The translations under genes were made by a program, and so were the position numbers. Under the pieces are notes generated by a model. That model saw only the letters and a program-made list of their open reading frames with translations, was not told the DNA's origin and searched no databases. Below, piece by piece: positions 5,105 to 5,401 of a stretch of DNA of 5,401 nt. Source of the stretch: Chthoniobacterales bacterium (GTDB lineage: Bacteria; Verrucomicrobiota; Verrucomicrobiia; Chthoniobacterales; UBA10450); contig JACCXL010000246.1 of assembly GCA_013697015.1 (NCBI GenBank), positions 1 to 5,401 of the forward strand, read 5' to 3'. How positions within the stretch are numbered: the stretch's first letter is position 1; the number at the start of each line of letters is the position of its first letter.

Positions 5105-5401
5105 TTTCCAGACGAGAGCCGCATTGCCGGACGTGGAATGGTGATGTGTGGATCCCGCAAATAGATCGGTTCCAGATTCTCCGTCGCGATATAAACTAAC
5201 GGATGTTGGTTCGCGAGAAGAGTGAGACGCCGCGCGCACGGGTAAGCGACGAGAGCCTCCGGAAAATGTTCAAGCGGCGTTGAGCTGTAGAGCGGAAGTC
5301 GCGAGGCAGCGAGGTGCGCGCGCATTTCCTGTTCTGGGAAAAGCGCCGGCCCGTCAACGCAGCGACCTTCCACCACTCGGGCGCAGAAGAAACTATCGCG
5401 C
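5101..5401 (-). CDS. Unrecognised protein, C-terminal part (runs off right edge)
   Basis: An open minus frame enters at the right edge and stops at 5101. About 99 residues are visible, including RDSFFCARVVEGRCVDGP, PLYSSTPLEHFPEALVAYP, PLVYIATENLEPIYLRD and the end PRPAMRLSSGK. There is no membrane segment or repeat, and I do not recognise the family. Three cysteines fall in the visible part with no CxxC pairing. A GTG at 5376-5374 could be a start, but the frame is open beyond it, so the gene probably begins outside the window. That it is a real gene is supported by its 4-bp ATGA overlap with alr and by protein-like composition. It is the most upstream visible member of the alr operon. Confidence 0.55.
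   Translation of the reverse strand, partial: RDSFFCARVVEGRCVDGPALFPEQEMRAHLAASRLPLYSSTPLEHFPEALVAYPCARRLTLLANQHPLVYIATENLEPIYLRDPHITIPRPAMRLSSGK

Noticed and set aside
4745..5164. Plus-strand open frame opposite the start of alr
   Set aside because: Antisense to conserved alanine racemase sequence, with no independent support.

Overview
The window is about 5.4 kb of GC-rich bacterial DNA. Its L33 and S18 sequences, and a DksA-family protein with a degenerate zinc finger, look most like Verrucomicrobiota (perhaps a soil Spartobacteria/Udaeobacter-like organism). That placement rests on recalled family resemblance, not on a search. Close-packed genes with start/stop overlaps and weak Shine-Dalgarno sequences fit a chromosomal housekeeping region. 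No tRNA, rRNA, CRISPR array or intact mobile element is visible.

Layout. (1) Positions 1-300, minus strand: the C-terminal half of a MacB/LolD-type ABC ATPase. It runs off the left edge and loses its N-terminal half, including Walker A, at an abrupt junction near 300. (2) 387-1181, plus: an ABC-2 type permease of the COG3694/DUF990 kind, without its usual partner permease or ATPase in view. (3) 1182-1308: a leader region with hairpins and an AT-rich palindrome. (4) 1309-2438, plus: a tight DksA/TraR-like - rpmG (L33) - rpsR (S18) operon. (5) 2439-2473: a short convergent spacer with a strong hairpin. (6) 2474-5401, minus, read from right to left: an unrecognised partial gene, alr (alanine racemase), a RelE-like protein and a class V PLP aminotransferase. 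The junctions are a 4-bp ATGA overlap, a 5-nt gap and a 4-bp GTGA overlap, so this looks like one translationally coupled operon. The aminotransferase reading frame is broken by an apparent one-base deletion near 2745-2763.

Functionally, the plus-strand operon belongs to translation and its control. The minus-strand operon holds cell-wall D-alanine supply, a PLP enzyme of unknown substrate and an orphan RelE-fold protein. Points worth a second look are the broken ATPase/permease junction, the run of three proteins that all lack the full zinc-ligand set, the orphan RelE-like gene whose end carries an in-frame A AAA AAA slippery sequence, the aminotransferase frameshift, and several substitutions at usually conserved alanine racemase positions. 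None of these by itself proves a new biological system.
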